A stretch of DNA of 64,000 nucleotides. Source: DATHXC01 sp035459965 (GTDB lineage: Bacteria; Pseudomonadota; Gammaproteobacteria; Burkholderiales; Methylophilaceae). This document shows positions 27,437-35,099 of the stretch, piece by piece. The translations under genes and the position numbers were made by a program. The DNA lies in the NCBI GenBank assembly GCA_035459965.1, contig DATHXC010000004.1, forward strand, positions 248,001-312,000, written 5' to 3'. Numbering within the stretch: position 1 is the first letter of the stretch; each line of letters begins with the position of its first letter. The notes beneath the pieces are model-generated. The model worked only from the letters and a program-made list of their open reading frames with translations, did not search any database and was not told the DNA's origin.

Positions 27437-27510
27437 GGTCGGGTGGCCGAGTGAATAGGCGAGAGATTGCAACTCTCTCTACGTTGGTTTAAGTCCAGCC
27501 CCGACCTCCA
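27437..27510 (+). tRNA. cysT: tRNA-Cys (GCA) with A19 and U56
   Basis: 74 bases with encoded CCA. Acceptor stem GGTCGGG/CCCGACC, discriminator U73 as required for CysRS, anticodon stem AGAGA/TCTCT around TTGCAAC (anticodon GCA), T stem GTTGG/CCAGC. By alignment to E. coli tRNA-Cys, position 19 is A instead of G and the T loop is TTTAAGT, so position 56 is U instead of C; the two changes restore a Watson-Crick 19-56 pair. Confidence 0.88.
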
Positions 27511-27520
27511 TATTGATTAA

Positions 27521-27569
27521 GATCGCTGCCCTGGGAGGCAATACCAGAGCGCCTCGCAGGGCAGCAATC
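27521..27569. repeat. Stem-loop repeat, copy 2
   Basis: GCTGCCCTG (27525-27533) pairs with CAGGGCAGC (27557-27565), with outer GAT/ATC pairing. The inner arm GAGGCAATACCAGAG (27535-27549) is the exact reverse complement of the 15-base core of copy 1 at 15974-15988. Lies directly downstream of tRNA-Cys. Confidence 0.8.
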
Positions 27570-27594
27570 TTTAGTTAAATTGTGTGCTAGTAAT

Positions 27595-27640
27595 TAAAAA
27601 AAGCCGTTTGTAGCGATACAAACGGCCTTTTCTTTTTTAC
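27595..27640 (-). terminator. Terminator after gor
   Basis: Perfect ten-base stem GCCGTTTGTA/TACAAACGGC (27603-27626) with a four-base loop; flanked by A and T runs on both sides, so it can work for either strand. It ends the minus-strand gor transcript. Confidence 0.9.
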
Positions 27641-27651
27641 TACCGGGTAGC

Positions 27652-29007
27652 TTATGCAACAGGTTTGCGCATCGTGACGAACTCTTCAGCGGCTGTCGGG
27701 TGTATGCCTATAGTCGAGTCAAACACGGCTTTGGTGGCACCTGCACGAATCGCCACTGCCATGCCCTGGATGATCTCTCCAGCATCCGGCCCCACCATAT
27801 GCATGCCGACGACTTTGTCTGTACTGCGGACAACGATCATCTTCATCAATGTTTTTTCGTTGATGCCGGCAAGCGTATTTTTCATAGGTTTGAACACTGA
27901 TTTATATATGTCGATATCATCAGGGTACTTGGCGCGCGCATCCGCTTCGTTCAGCCCAACCGTGGCAATGTTAGGTTGGCTGAACACGGCAGTGGGGATA
28001 TTTTCATAATCCACCTTGCCTGCTTTATTCGCATACAGCTTGTTAACCAATGCCATGCCTTCTGCCGTGGCTACCGGGGTCAGATTGACGCGGTTAGTCA
28101 CATCGCCCAAAGCGTAGATTGAGGCAACATTGGTCTGGTAATCATCATTCACCTTGATAGCACCCAAGTCATCCAGTGCCACGCCCAGCGCCTCCAACCC
28201 AAGACCGCCAGAGTTTGGCACACGGCCAGTGGCATACATCACGAGGTCGGTCTCAACTGTCTTGCCCTCTGTGGTGTGCACGTTGAAACCATTGCCATGC
28301 TTTTCAATGCGATCGACGCTGACATTGAAATGGAATTTAATGCCTTTGTTGGTCATCTCTTGGATGAGGAAGTCACGGATGTCCTCGTCGAAGCCACGCA
28401 ATACTTTGTCGTTGCGCTCGAATATCTCAACATCTACGCCCAGCCCATGCAATATGCCGGCGAATTCCACGGCGATATAGCCGCCACCCACGATCAGTAT
28501 GCGTTTTGGTAACTCTGCAAGATTAAAAATCTCGTTGGAGGTAATGATGTGTTCCTTACCCACCACGTCAGGGATGTAAGGCCAGCCGCCAGTGGCAACC
28601 AATATGCGCTCTGCGCTGTATTTGGTGTCGCCGACGACTACAGTGTGATCATCAATCAAGCGCGCACGCCCATTAATGACGGTCACGCCGCTGTCTTGCA
28701 ATAGGCGATCGTACACGCCTTGCAATCTTGTTATTTCCTTGTCCTTATTGGCCACCAATGTGGACCAGTCAAATTCCGGTTTGCCAGGCTTCCAGCCAAA
28801 ACCGACTGAGCCTGCAAAGCTCTCGCTGAATTGCGATGCATACACATAAAGCTTCTTGGGTACGCAGCCAACGTTGACACAGGTGCCACCGAAGTAACGG
28901 TCTTCAGCAATGGCTACGCGTACACCATGACCGGCGGCCATCCGTGCGGCGCGCACGCCACCAGAGCCTGCGCCAATTACAAATAAATCATAGTCGTATG
29001 TAGTCAA
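27652..29007 (-). CDS. gor: Glutathione-disulfide reductase
   Basis: 451 residues, class I pyridine nucleotide-disulfide oxidoreductase. FAD motif VIGAGSGGVRAARMAAGHG, redox-active disulfide GGTCVNVGCVPKKL, NADPH motif ILIVGGGYIAVEFAGIL, and the C-terminal HPTAAEEFVTMRKP with the catalytic His-Glu pair. Reduces GSSG to GSH. In a methylotroph, glutathione also supports formaldehyde detoxification and redox balance. The peroxiredoxin upstream is on the same strand. Confidence 0.95.
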   Translation of the reverse strand: MTTYDYDLFVIGAGSGGVRAARMAAGHGVRVAIAEDRYFGGTCVNVGCVPKKLYVYASQFSESFAGSVGFGWKPGKPEFDWSTLVANKDKEITRLQGVYDRLLQDSGVTVINGRARLIDDHTVVVGDTKYSAERILVATGGWPYIPDVVGKEHIITSNEIFNLAELPKRILIVGGGYIAVEFAGILHGLGVDVEIFERNDKVLRGFDEDIRDFLIQEMTNKGIKFHFNVSVDRIEKHGNGFNVHTTEGKTVETDLVMYATGRVPNSGGLGLEALGVALDDLGAIKVNDDYQTNVASIYALGDVTNRVNLTPVATAEGMALVNKLYANKAGKVDYENIPTAVFSQPNIATVGLNEADARAKYPDDIDIYKSVFKPMKNTLAGINEKTLMKMIVVRSTDKVVGMHMVGPDAGEIIQGMAVAIRAGATKAVFDSTIGIHPTAAEEFVTMRKPVA

Positions 29008-29096
29008 TTTAGTTCTCGTTTCTATAGGTGTTTTCTACTGATTTTAAAGCACAACAGGGCGGCGCACTGCGCCACCCCTATTGTTTGCAGCTTTAC

Positions 29097-29621
29097 TTAT
29101 TTCTGTTTGATGAAGTTCAGGATAGTGTCAACATCACTCGCAACAAACGGATCTTCAGGGTGATTGTCAGCCTTGCCTGGTTCTTCGAAAATCTTCACGA
29201 TTTTCTGGTCATCAACCAGCATTGAGTAACGCCATGAGCGGTCACCAAAGCCAAGATTTTCTTTCTTGACCAACATGCCCATACCGCGCGTAAAGTCACC
29301 GTTACCGTCAGGCAACATCTTCACATTCTTCACGCCAAGGTTCTTGCCCCACTGGAACATAGTGAACGCATCATTCACGCTCAGGCAATAAACTTCATCA
29401 ATACCTTGATCAATAAATTCTTGATACTTGGCATCAAAGCCCGGCAAGTGCGTGCTTGAGCAGGTTGGTGTGAATGCGCCTGGCAGAGCAACGATCACTA
29501 CCTTCTTACCTTTGAAAATATCGGCAGTTGTTACATCTTGCCAACGGAAAGGGTTCTGGCCGCCAATGCTTTCATCGCGAACACGGGTTTTAAAAACTAC
29601 ATTAGGTACTGTGGTAACCAT
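29097..29621 (-). CDS. Prx5-type peroxiredoxin
   Basis: 174 residues. Redoxin domain with the peroxidatic Cys54 in LPGAFTPTCSSTHLPGF and the conserved Arg and Trp in FGDRSWRYSMLVDD. Cys79 (EVYCLSVND) is the conserved second cysteine of the Prx5 group; there is no fused glutaredoxin domain, unlike the Haemophilus-type hybrid. Reduces peroxides, probably with glutathione/glutaredoxin, which suits the adjacent gor gene (90 bases downstream, same strand). Confidence 0.92.
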   Translation of the reverse strand: MVTTVPNVVFKTRVRDESIGGQNPFRWQDVTTADIFKGKKVVIVALPGAFTPTCSSTHLPGFDAKYQEFIDQGIDEVYCLSVNDAFTMFQWGKNLGVKNVKMLPDGNGDFTRGMGMLVKKENLGFGDRSWRYSMLVDDQKIVKIFEEPGKADNHPEDPFVASDVDTILNFIKQK

Positions 29622-29880
29622 TTTCTACATCCTTTTCTGGTGAATTAAAAATTATTTGCTTGTGATGTTTCTTAAGCATGGGATGCATATTAAACAACTC
29701 CATTGTATTTGTTAAATTGATTGTTTAAATAGTTTTGATAGTATTTACATATCAATAGGGATGCTCATATATATTTTAAATAACGTTGACCCATTCTCAT
29801 CGCTAATAGTGCCCAGATCCAAGCCAGCTCATTATTTCGTTATACTCGTAGGTTAATCATCAGTCATTCAAGGGTTCGTC

Positions 29881-30621
29881 ATGCAAGTGCGGTTCATGAG
29901 TTTTGTTAGCCTGTGCGCTTATATTTTAATGCTCTCTGGTTGCGCCACACTTGGCGGCGACAAATTACTGCTAAAGACAGCAGGCACAAAAGTTGTGGTG
30001 GTGAGCCTGCTTGGCAATCAGATGTATATCCAGCATGCCGGAACTACGGTATTCAGCAATCAGAAACGTGAGGTAGATGTCGCCTCCTGGAGCCTTGATC
30101 AGTTTGTTGAGGATAAAGCGAATGCGCTAATCGAAACAGGCAGTAAATTTACAGTAGTAAAAGCCAAGGCCGATGGTTACAGGCAGAAGTTTGGCAGTCT
30201 GGAGCAAAATTTCTGGACCGGTGATCGCAAATACCAGAATCAGGCTGAAGGTTTGCATGCCCTGGCAACTGAGTCAGGTGCTGACCTGGTCATCATCATT
30301 AGCCCAATAGAATATGGCGATGTATTTTTTAGCACCAATCAGCTGGTCTCAGGCTATGGTATTTATCAGCGTTCGTTTTTACGTTCTCAAAGTGCGGTCA
30401 ATTTCATGACGATGGCGGTACATGTCATGGATGCCAAAACAGGCGAAGAGGTGAGTAGTAAAGCGCATTACGCCAGCAGCAAACGGAATGACCAGGACTG
30501 GATAGAAGGCGAGTCGCTGCCTTTGAGCACGGAGAATGAATTACTGACCAGGCAGGCAATCACGCTATTGGCTCAAGACCTGCTTGAAAAAGAATTGGCA
30601 GAATTGCAACTCACTGATTAA
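29881..30621 (+). CDS. Hypothetical lipoprotein
   Basis: 246 residues. Lipoprotein signal with lipobox LSGC (Cys21), then a mixed alpha/beta domain: VVVVSLLGNQMYIQHAGTTV and ATESGADLVIIISPIEYGD. The SDLV-type pattern resembles proteins that sense or process outer-membrane or LPS-related material, but I do not recognise a named family. Single gene, preceded by about 260 bases of AT-rich intergenic DNA shared with the divergent peroxiredoxin promoter. Predicted outer- or inner-membrane anchored; residue 22 is Ala, which favours outer-membrane sorting. Confidence 0.75.
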   Translation: MQVRFMSFVSLCAYILMLSGCATLGGDKLLLKTAGTKVVVVSLLGNQMYIQHAGTTVFSNQKREVDVASWSLDQFVEDKANALIETGSKFTVVKAKADGYRQKFGSLEQNFWTGDRKYQNQAEGLHALATESGADLVIIISPIEYGDVFFSTNQLVSGYGIYQRSFLRSQSAVNFMTMAVHVMDAKTGEEVSSKAHYASSKRNDQDWIEGESLPLSTENELLTRQAITLLAQDLLEKELAELQLTD

Positions 30622-30754
30622 ACATTCAATCGAGAGCGAATGCAGCCAATTGCTGAACTCTTTACGTTTTAGCCCATCAACATTTGGGTAATCTCAATTC
30701 AAGCACATCATTATTTAACTCATTATTTGAGTATGTCAGGAAAACACTATCACG

Positions 30755-32008
30755 ATGACTGGTACAACAAAAATCACATGGCTTTTTATTTCTTTATGCA
30801 CTGCCCTCATTGCAATGCCGATATCTCAATCCGCAGAAACAGGCAATGAGAATCTCCCTGTTCCCTCCTTCGTCCCATCACTCCTAATTACCAATGCGCC
30901 CGTAGACAAGGATGATACAGCGACGATTTCTTCAGTGTTTGGCACACAGACTCTGAAGAAATATACGCTGCCTTTTGAAGATAGCTATCCAACCGGCCCA
31001 TTTGAGCGGCTGGAGAACAATCAATACTTGTTTATTGATAAGTGTGGTGAGGTCTATTTTACAAGGCTGGATGGTGACCTGAAGCTAGTGCAGCCGTCTA
31101 AAAGCCTTACCAAATATATTCCCGGCGGTGAAAGCTCCAACAATGAAAGCGACACCAAAAAAGTGGTGTATTGCAAAAACCTCTCCGGGGTAAAAGATTC
31201 CCTGCTGCTTAAGAACTCGTTGTTTGTGGCTTATACCACCTGGGATGATCAGCAGAACGGTGCAAGGCTGGCAGTCTCAGAGTTTGAGGTAGATGTTGCC
31301 AACGCTGAAGTCATATTCAAGCGCGAGATATATTTGAGCAGACCCGCTATTAAAGAGCCTTTCCTGGGGCATCAAGTCGGTGGCAAGCTGGTGCTGGGCG
31401 AGAATGACAACACGCTATTTTTGAGCATCGGTGATTTTTCCAAGCCGGAACGCGTGCAGGATATGACCACATCGGTAGGCAAGGTCATCAAAATAGACCT
31501 GCAAAAACTCAATGCAGAAGTCTATGCGACAGGCCTGCGTTCGCCCTCTGGTGGCATGTATTACGACAGGGGTTCCAATGAGCTGTGGGTGTCGGATCAT
31601 GGCCCAAGGGGCGGCGATGAAATTAACCTGATCAAGCGTGGCAAGAATTACGGCTGGCCGATTGTTAGTTACGGCACTATCTATGAACGTGATGGCATGG
31701 GTAATTACTACGGTAATAAATTCAATAACCACGAAGGCTATGAAAAGCCTGCCATGACATTTATGCCGTCTATCGGGATCGGCCAAATTGCCAGATATGC
31801 CGATACTGGTAAGAACGATTACTGGGATAATGATTACTTTGTAGCTGGCATGGCTTCGACTACGCTTTACCGTATAAAGAAAGAGAAGCAGAACCTCATT
31901 TATGCTGAGCCAGTGCTCACAGGCTATCGTATACGCGCGCTCAAGATAGATCCTCAAGGCAATTTCTATATCAAGACGGACAATAACCAATTCCTGATAT
32001 CTGATTGA
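30755..32008 (+). CDS. PQQ-dependent sugar dehydrogenase (YliI/GSDH family)
   Basis: 417 residues with a signal peptide (about 1-27). Soluble six-bladed beta-propeller: GHQVGGKLVLGENDNTLFLS, GKVIKIDL, ATGLRSPSGGMYYDRG, VSDHGPRGGDEINLIKRG and NYGWPIVSYG are the hallmark blocks of the aldose sugar dehydrogenase family, which binds PQQ and oxidises sugars in the periplasm. Some members do not use PQQ, so cofactor use is inferred. The next gene, 123 bases on, encodes a periplasmic cytochrome c related to XoxG and is a likely electron acceptor. Confidence 0.85.
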   Translation: MTGTTKITWLFISLCTALIAMPISQSAETGNENLPVPSFVPSLLITNAPVDKDDTATISSVFGTQTLKKYTLPFEDSYPTGPFERLENNQYLFIDKCGEVYFTRLDGDLKLVQPSKSLTKYIPGGESSNNESDTKKVVYCKNLSGVKDSLLLKNSLFVAYTTWDDQQNGARLAVSEFEVDVANAEVIFKREIYLSRPAIKEPFLGHQVGGKLVLGENDNTLFLSIGDFSKPERVQDMTTSVGKVIKIDLQKLNAEVYATGLRSPSGGMYYDRGSNELWVSDHGPRGGDEINLIKRGKNYGWPIVSYGTIYERDGMGNYYGNKFNNHEGYEKPAMTFMPSIGIGQIARYADTGKNDYWDNDYFVAGMASTTLYRIKKEKQNLIYAEPVLTGYRIRALKIDPQGNFYIKTDNNQFLISD

Positions 32009-32131
32009 AGGGTTATAAATAGGTCGTCAGCTATTTCTTACAAAGATTTGGGATTACACCTGATAGGTGGTCATTTCATAGTGCATTAATCTGAATCCTA
32101 GTTTTTTACAAAGAAAATTAGGAGAAAGAAA

Positions 32132-32593
32132 ATGCTGAAGATATTTGTTGCAACAACTTTGCTGGCCTTAACTGGCTTTAGCTATGCAGCCCAAATTGAG
32201 TTTGTCGATACCCAAGAAGGCAAACCACTAAAAATCGCGCCGGACCTTTTTAATACTGACCAATCCAAAAAATTCCTGGCGACTGGGCAGAACCCTTATC
32301 TGGGCAATGCAGAGGCGATTGCTAAAGGTAAAAAGGTATACCAGTTATATTCTTGTACCCAATGCCATGGCGGCAATGCGCAAGGCCAGGTTGGTCCGGG
32401 ACTCACCGGCCCCAATTACAAATATCCTAAGAACGCAACAGACAAGGGGATGTTTGAAACTATCTGGCATGGCACTAACGGCGGTATGGGCGCAAAAGGC
32501 ATCGGCTTGATGGACCCTTCTGACCCCAAGAATGGTATGTCGCCTGATGAAGTGCTCAAGGTGATTGCATGGGTGAGAAGCGGTGCAAAATAA
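32132..32593 (+). CDS. Periplasmic cytochrome c, XoxG/cytochrome cL-like
   Basis: 153 residues. Signal peptide 1-19, single haem site CTQCH at 75-79, and the family's Met-bearing loop TNGGMGAKG. The segment before the haem (IEFVDTQEGKPLKIAP, FLATGQNPYLGNAEAIAKGK) is shared with xoxG at 40772 and with the lipoprotein cytochrome at 41401, to which it is closest. These are cytochrome cL-like proteins that accept electrons from PQQ dehydrogenases. Its position after the sugar dehydrogenase suggests partnership with it. Ribosome site TTAGGAGAAAG. Confidence 0.9.
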   Translation: MLKIFVATTLLALTGFSYAAQIEFVDTQEGKPLKIAPDLFNTDQSKKFLATGQNPYLGNAEAIAKGKKVYQLYSCTQCHGGNAQGQVGPGLTGPNYKYPKNATDKGMFETIWHGTNGGMGAKGIGLMDPSDPKNGMSPDEVLKVIAWVRSGAK

Positions 32594-32613
32594 TTGAGTG
32601 TTGCCGAGCATAT

Positions 32614-32645
32614 AAAAAGGGCAGTTTATAACTGCCATTTTTATA
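32614..32645 (+). terminator. Terminator after the cytochrome gene
   Basis: Seven-base stem GGCAGTT/AACTGCC (32620-32636), three-base loop, then ATTTTTATATTT. Confidence 0.85.
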
Positions 32646-32816
32646 TTTAACGCTTAATGGTGTTTTGCATGTAAGCCATATCTTACAAACCAAATCAGAA
32701 TTTCTGATAGCACAATCAGACGCTCGCTTACTTTATATGTAGTCTGAATTTCATATTATTTGTCTACGATGTAAATTTAATTGATATATCAATCGTTGAC
32801 ATGAATGGAGCTGATT

Positions 32817-32924
32817 ATGGATAAGTACATTTTTGACAAGATGCTTGATCTTCCTATCCTGACGTTGTTGGGTATGTATCTATTATTCTTGTTCAGCACA
32901 ATTTACGATTACACTCTTAATTGA
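32817..32924 (+). CDS. 35-residue membrane microprotein
   Basis: A short frame of 35 codons reading MDKYIFDKMLDLPILTLLGM then YLLFLFSTIYDYTLN. One clear hydrophobic helix (about residues 13-29). A ribosome site TGGAG lies seven bases before the ATG. It is placed between the cytochrome terminator and another small membrane gene. No family recognised; small membrane proteins of this sort often modulate a larger membrane partner. Confidence 0.5.
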   Translation: MDKYIFDKMLDLPILTLLGMYLLFLFSTIYDYTLN

Positions 32925-32991
32925 GTTTTATTGAATAATTAGGTTTATAAAGCTTTACCTTACTTTTAATAATCATAATAAAGGATTAAAA

Positions 32992-33171
32992 ATGAATTCA
33001 GGAATTATCGGATTACTGATTTTAATAGCAGATATTTTCGCTATCATCAAGATATTACAAAGCTCAGCAGATACGGGCGCCAAAATTTTGTGGGTGCTAG
33101 GTGTTTTGATTTTTCCAGTAGTTGGGTTGATCGTTTGGTATCTGGCCGGGCCCGGTGGCAAAAAGGTTTAG
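32992..33171 (+). CDS. PLDc_N-domain small membrane protein
   Basis: 59 residues: MNSGIIGLLILIADIFAIIK, a short polar loop, then ILWVLGVLIFPVVGLIVWYL and AGPGGKKV. Two transmembrane segments with the W-x-L-x4-P-x2-G-x4-Y/W pattern of the phospholipase-D nuclease N-terminal (PLDc_N) domain, here stand-alone. Ribosome site AAAGGATTAAA before the ATG. Role unknown; stand-alone PLDc_N proteins are common small envelope proteins. Confidence 0.7.
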   Translation: MNSGIIGLLILIADIFAIIKILQSSADTGAKILWVLGVLIFPVVGLIVWYLAGPGGKKV

Positions 33172-33198
33172 TCTGTCGTTAATCTTGATTTAAGGGGC

Positions 33199-33489
33199 AT
33201 GCAAGTGAATAGAGGGTTGAGTGTTGCTTTATGCGGGATTTTGCTGATGCTTGGCAGCTATGCGTTTGCTGAGGGAATGTCGGCGGCTGGTAGTAAAGAC
33301 CAGGGCTCGGCCGAGCTAAGGATTGATGATTCGGAACCCAAAACTGACTTTGGACAAGATAAGCCTGTTGATAAGCCAGTTTCCAAAAGTAAGCTCAAAA
33401 AACCAAGAATTGGTTTTAAAACTACAGTAAAGCCGGAAGAAATGAAAAGCTATCACCGCAGCGAAAGCGGTGATGTCAGTGCCCAGTAA
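33199..33489 (+). CDS. Small secreted hypothetical protein
   Basis: 96 residues, signal peptide 1-24 (VALCGILLMLGSYAFA), followed by a highly charged Lys/Asp/Ser/Pro-rich mature part with no cysteines (DSEPKTDFGQDKPVDKPVSK, KPRIGFKTTVKPEEM). Probably disordered in the periplasm. It follows the PLDc_N gene by 27 bases and may share its message. Not recognised. Confidence 0.6.
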   Translation: MQVNRGLSVALCGILLMLGSYAFAEGMSAAGSKDQGSAELRIDDSEPKTDFGQDKPVDKPVSKSKLKKPRIGFKTTVKPEEMKSYHRSESGDVSAQ

Positions 33490-33498
33490 TAGCCATCA

Positions 33499-35028
33499 TT
33501 AATAAGCTGAAGTTTTGCGATTGGATATGCTTGCCGGCCTTAGGTCGAATGCAATGCATATCCTTTCTTCATTAGAGCTGAATGGTATCGTCCTGTGGAA
33601 TAGGGACGAGGGAAACAGTACGATATCCCCTACGTTGGGTGCCACATTACTTACCGGGAAGTTGCTGTGTTTTTGAGGGTAGCTGTCCCCATGCGTGCCG
33701 TATTCAAAACGTCCCTCATCAGGGTTAGTCTTATTTTGTGGCATTGCAAGGTAGACAGCGCCGCTGATCCAGCCTATTTCATGGATATGTGAAGTAAGGT
33801 GGCCACCTTGCTGCATTTTTACATACCACGAGCTGGTGAACTCCAGTTCATCAGGAAATGACCTGATCAATTCGCAGTCCGCCCCTGCAAAGCGCTCACG
33901 ATAAGAAAGAAACTCTTTTTTGATCAGATCGGCCAGTATCCTGAACGATGCTTCAGAGCGCTTGAACAGATTGCCTGCTGATTGAGTGCCAAAGTGTAAT
34001 CGGCCCTGTTTCCTCTCTGCAATTTCGGTGTTATTCACATCCCGCAGCAAATCCTGGAGCAATGTACCGCCATCAGCCGCAAGTGGCGCAAGACTATTCT
34101 GGTAAACATAATCCATCGCGTTTTTACAAAAATTGTAAGGGTCTTCAACGCCAAAATTGAGCGAATAGTGGGTCGATAAAGTGGCGAGAAATGGTGAAGT
34201 GTGGCTGGTGACAGCAATTAGCGCATCACGCCTCGTTTTAAAGGCATCAAATTTCTCGGCTTTATATAGGCAATACAGACTACGTTCTTGCCAGTCATCC
34301 AGCCTGGATCTTTCGAAGTGGGGAATAGCTTCGTCATACCTGTTGGCAAGATACAAGAATTCCGCCATGTTGTAGTTGGCATCCGGGTGCTGCGGATTAA
34401 GCGCAAGGGCTTGCTGGTAGCTCGTAATCGCTTCTTCCATCTTGCCTTGATCACGCAGGGTTTCCCCCAGGTTGTTATGGGCATCCGCATAATTGGGATG
34501 GATGCCAAGTGCTTTACGATAACTCTCTACGGCTTCTTCCAGCTTGCCCTGATCGCGTAATGCGGTGGCCAGATTGAAGTGCCCCAAGGCGTCCGAGTTG
34601 ATGGCTAAGGCTTTACGGTAACTGGCTATGGCCTCTTCCAATTTACCTTGTTTCTGTAATACAGTGCCTAGATTGCCTAGCGCTTCAAAAAACCTTGGTT
34701 GCATGGCCAGTGCCTTGCGGTAGCTTGCCGCTGACTCTTCCAGCCGTCCCAGGTTAGCCAGCGCGATACCTAAATTAAAGTGCAGGTCAGGCATGTTAGG
34801 CTGCAATGTCAAAGCTTTGCGATAGCTGATGACAGCTTCTTCAAACTTCCTTTGCCCATCCAGTGCAATGCCAAGAACGTTATGCAATATAAATACGTTG
34901 GGATAGCTGGCCAGAAGTGCCTTGGCCCTGGCTTCCGCCTGCGCCAATTGCCCGCTATTGAGTAACTGCAATAAGGGTTGGATCTCTTGCTGGCCAGGCT
35001 GTTTTGATTGTTGGAATGGTTTTGTCAT
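33499..35028 (-). CDS. TPR protein with C-terminal 2OG-Fe(II)-oxygenase-like domain
   Basis: 509 residues. The N-terminal half holds about seven tetratricopeptide repeats (for example AISYRKALALQP-like, residues 14-245, each with the VESYRKAL core). The C-terminal 200 residues match a 2-oxoglutarate/Fe(II) dioxygenase: metal motif in HLTSHIHEIGWISGAVYL, and the distal His with Arg in FPSSLFHRTIPFSSNEERI. Such TPR-oxygenases are predicted to hydroxylate proteins or small molecules held by the repeats. No signal peptide. Target unknown. Confidence 0.85.
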   Translation of the reverse strand: MTKPFQQSKQPGQQEIQPLLQLLNSGQLAQAEARAKALLASYPNVFILHNVLGIALDGQRKFEEAVISYRKALTLQPNMPDLHFNLGIALANLGRLEESAASYRKALAMQPRFFEALGNLGTVLQKQGKLEEAIASYRKALAINSDALGHFNLATALRDQGKLEEAVESYRKALGIHPNYADAHNNLGETLRDQGKMEEAITSYQQALALNPQHPDANYNMAEFLYLANRYDEAIPHFERSRLDDWQERSLYCLYKAEKFDAFKTRRDALIAVTSHTSPFLATLSTHYSLNFGVEDPYNFCKNAMDYVYQNSLAPLAADGGTLLQDLLRDVNNTEIAERKQGRLHFGTQSAGNLFKRSEASFRILADLIKKEFLSYRERFAGADCELIRSFPDELEFTSSWYVKMQQGGHLTSHIHEIGWISGAVYLAMPQNKTNPDEGRFEYGTHGDSYPQKHSNFPVSNVAPNVGDIVLFPSSLFHRTIPFSSNEERICIAFDLRPASISNRKTSAY

Positions 35029-35099
35029 ACTGAAGTTTTTTTAGGCTACCTTAGTGCTGTATTGAATGCATCTCAAAATAATCGCTAGCTTTTTAGTTG

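Noticed and set aside
34200..35000. Regular direct repeats of about 100 bases, at first sight like a tandem array or CRISPR
   Set aside because: The period is 102 bases (34 codons) and the translation gives tetratricopeptide repeats; no short identical repeats with unique spacers are present.
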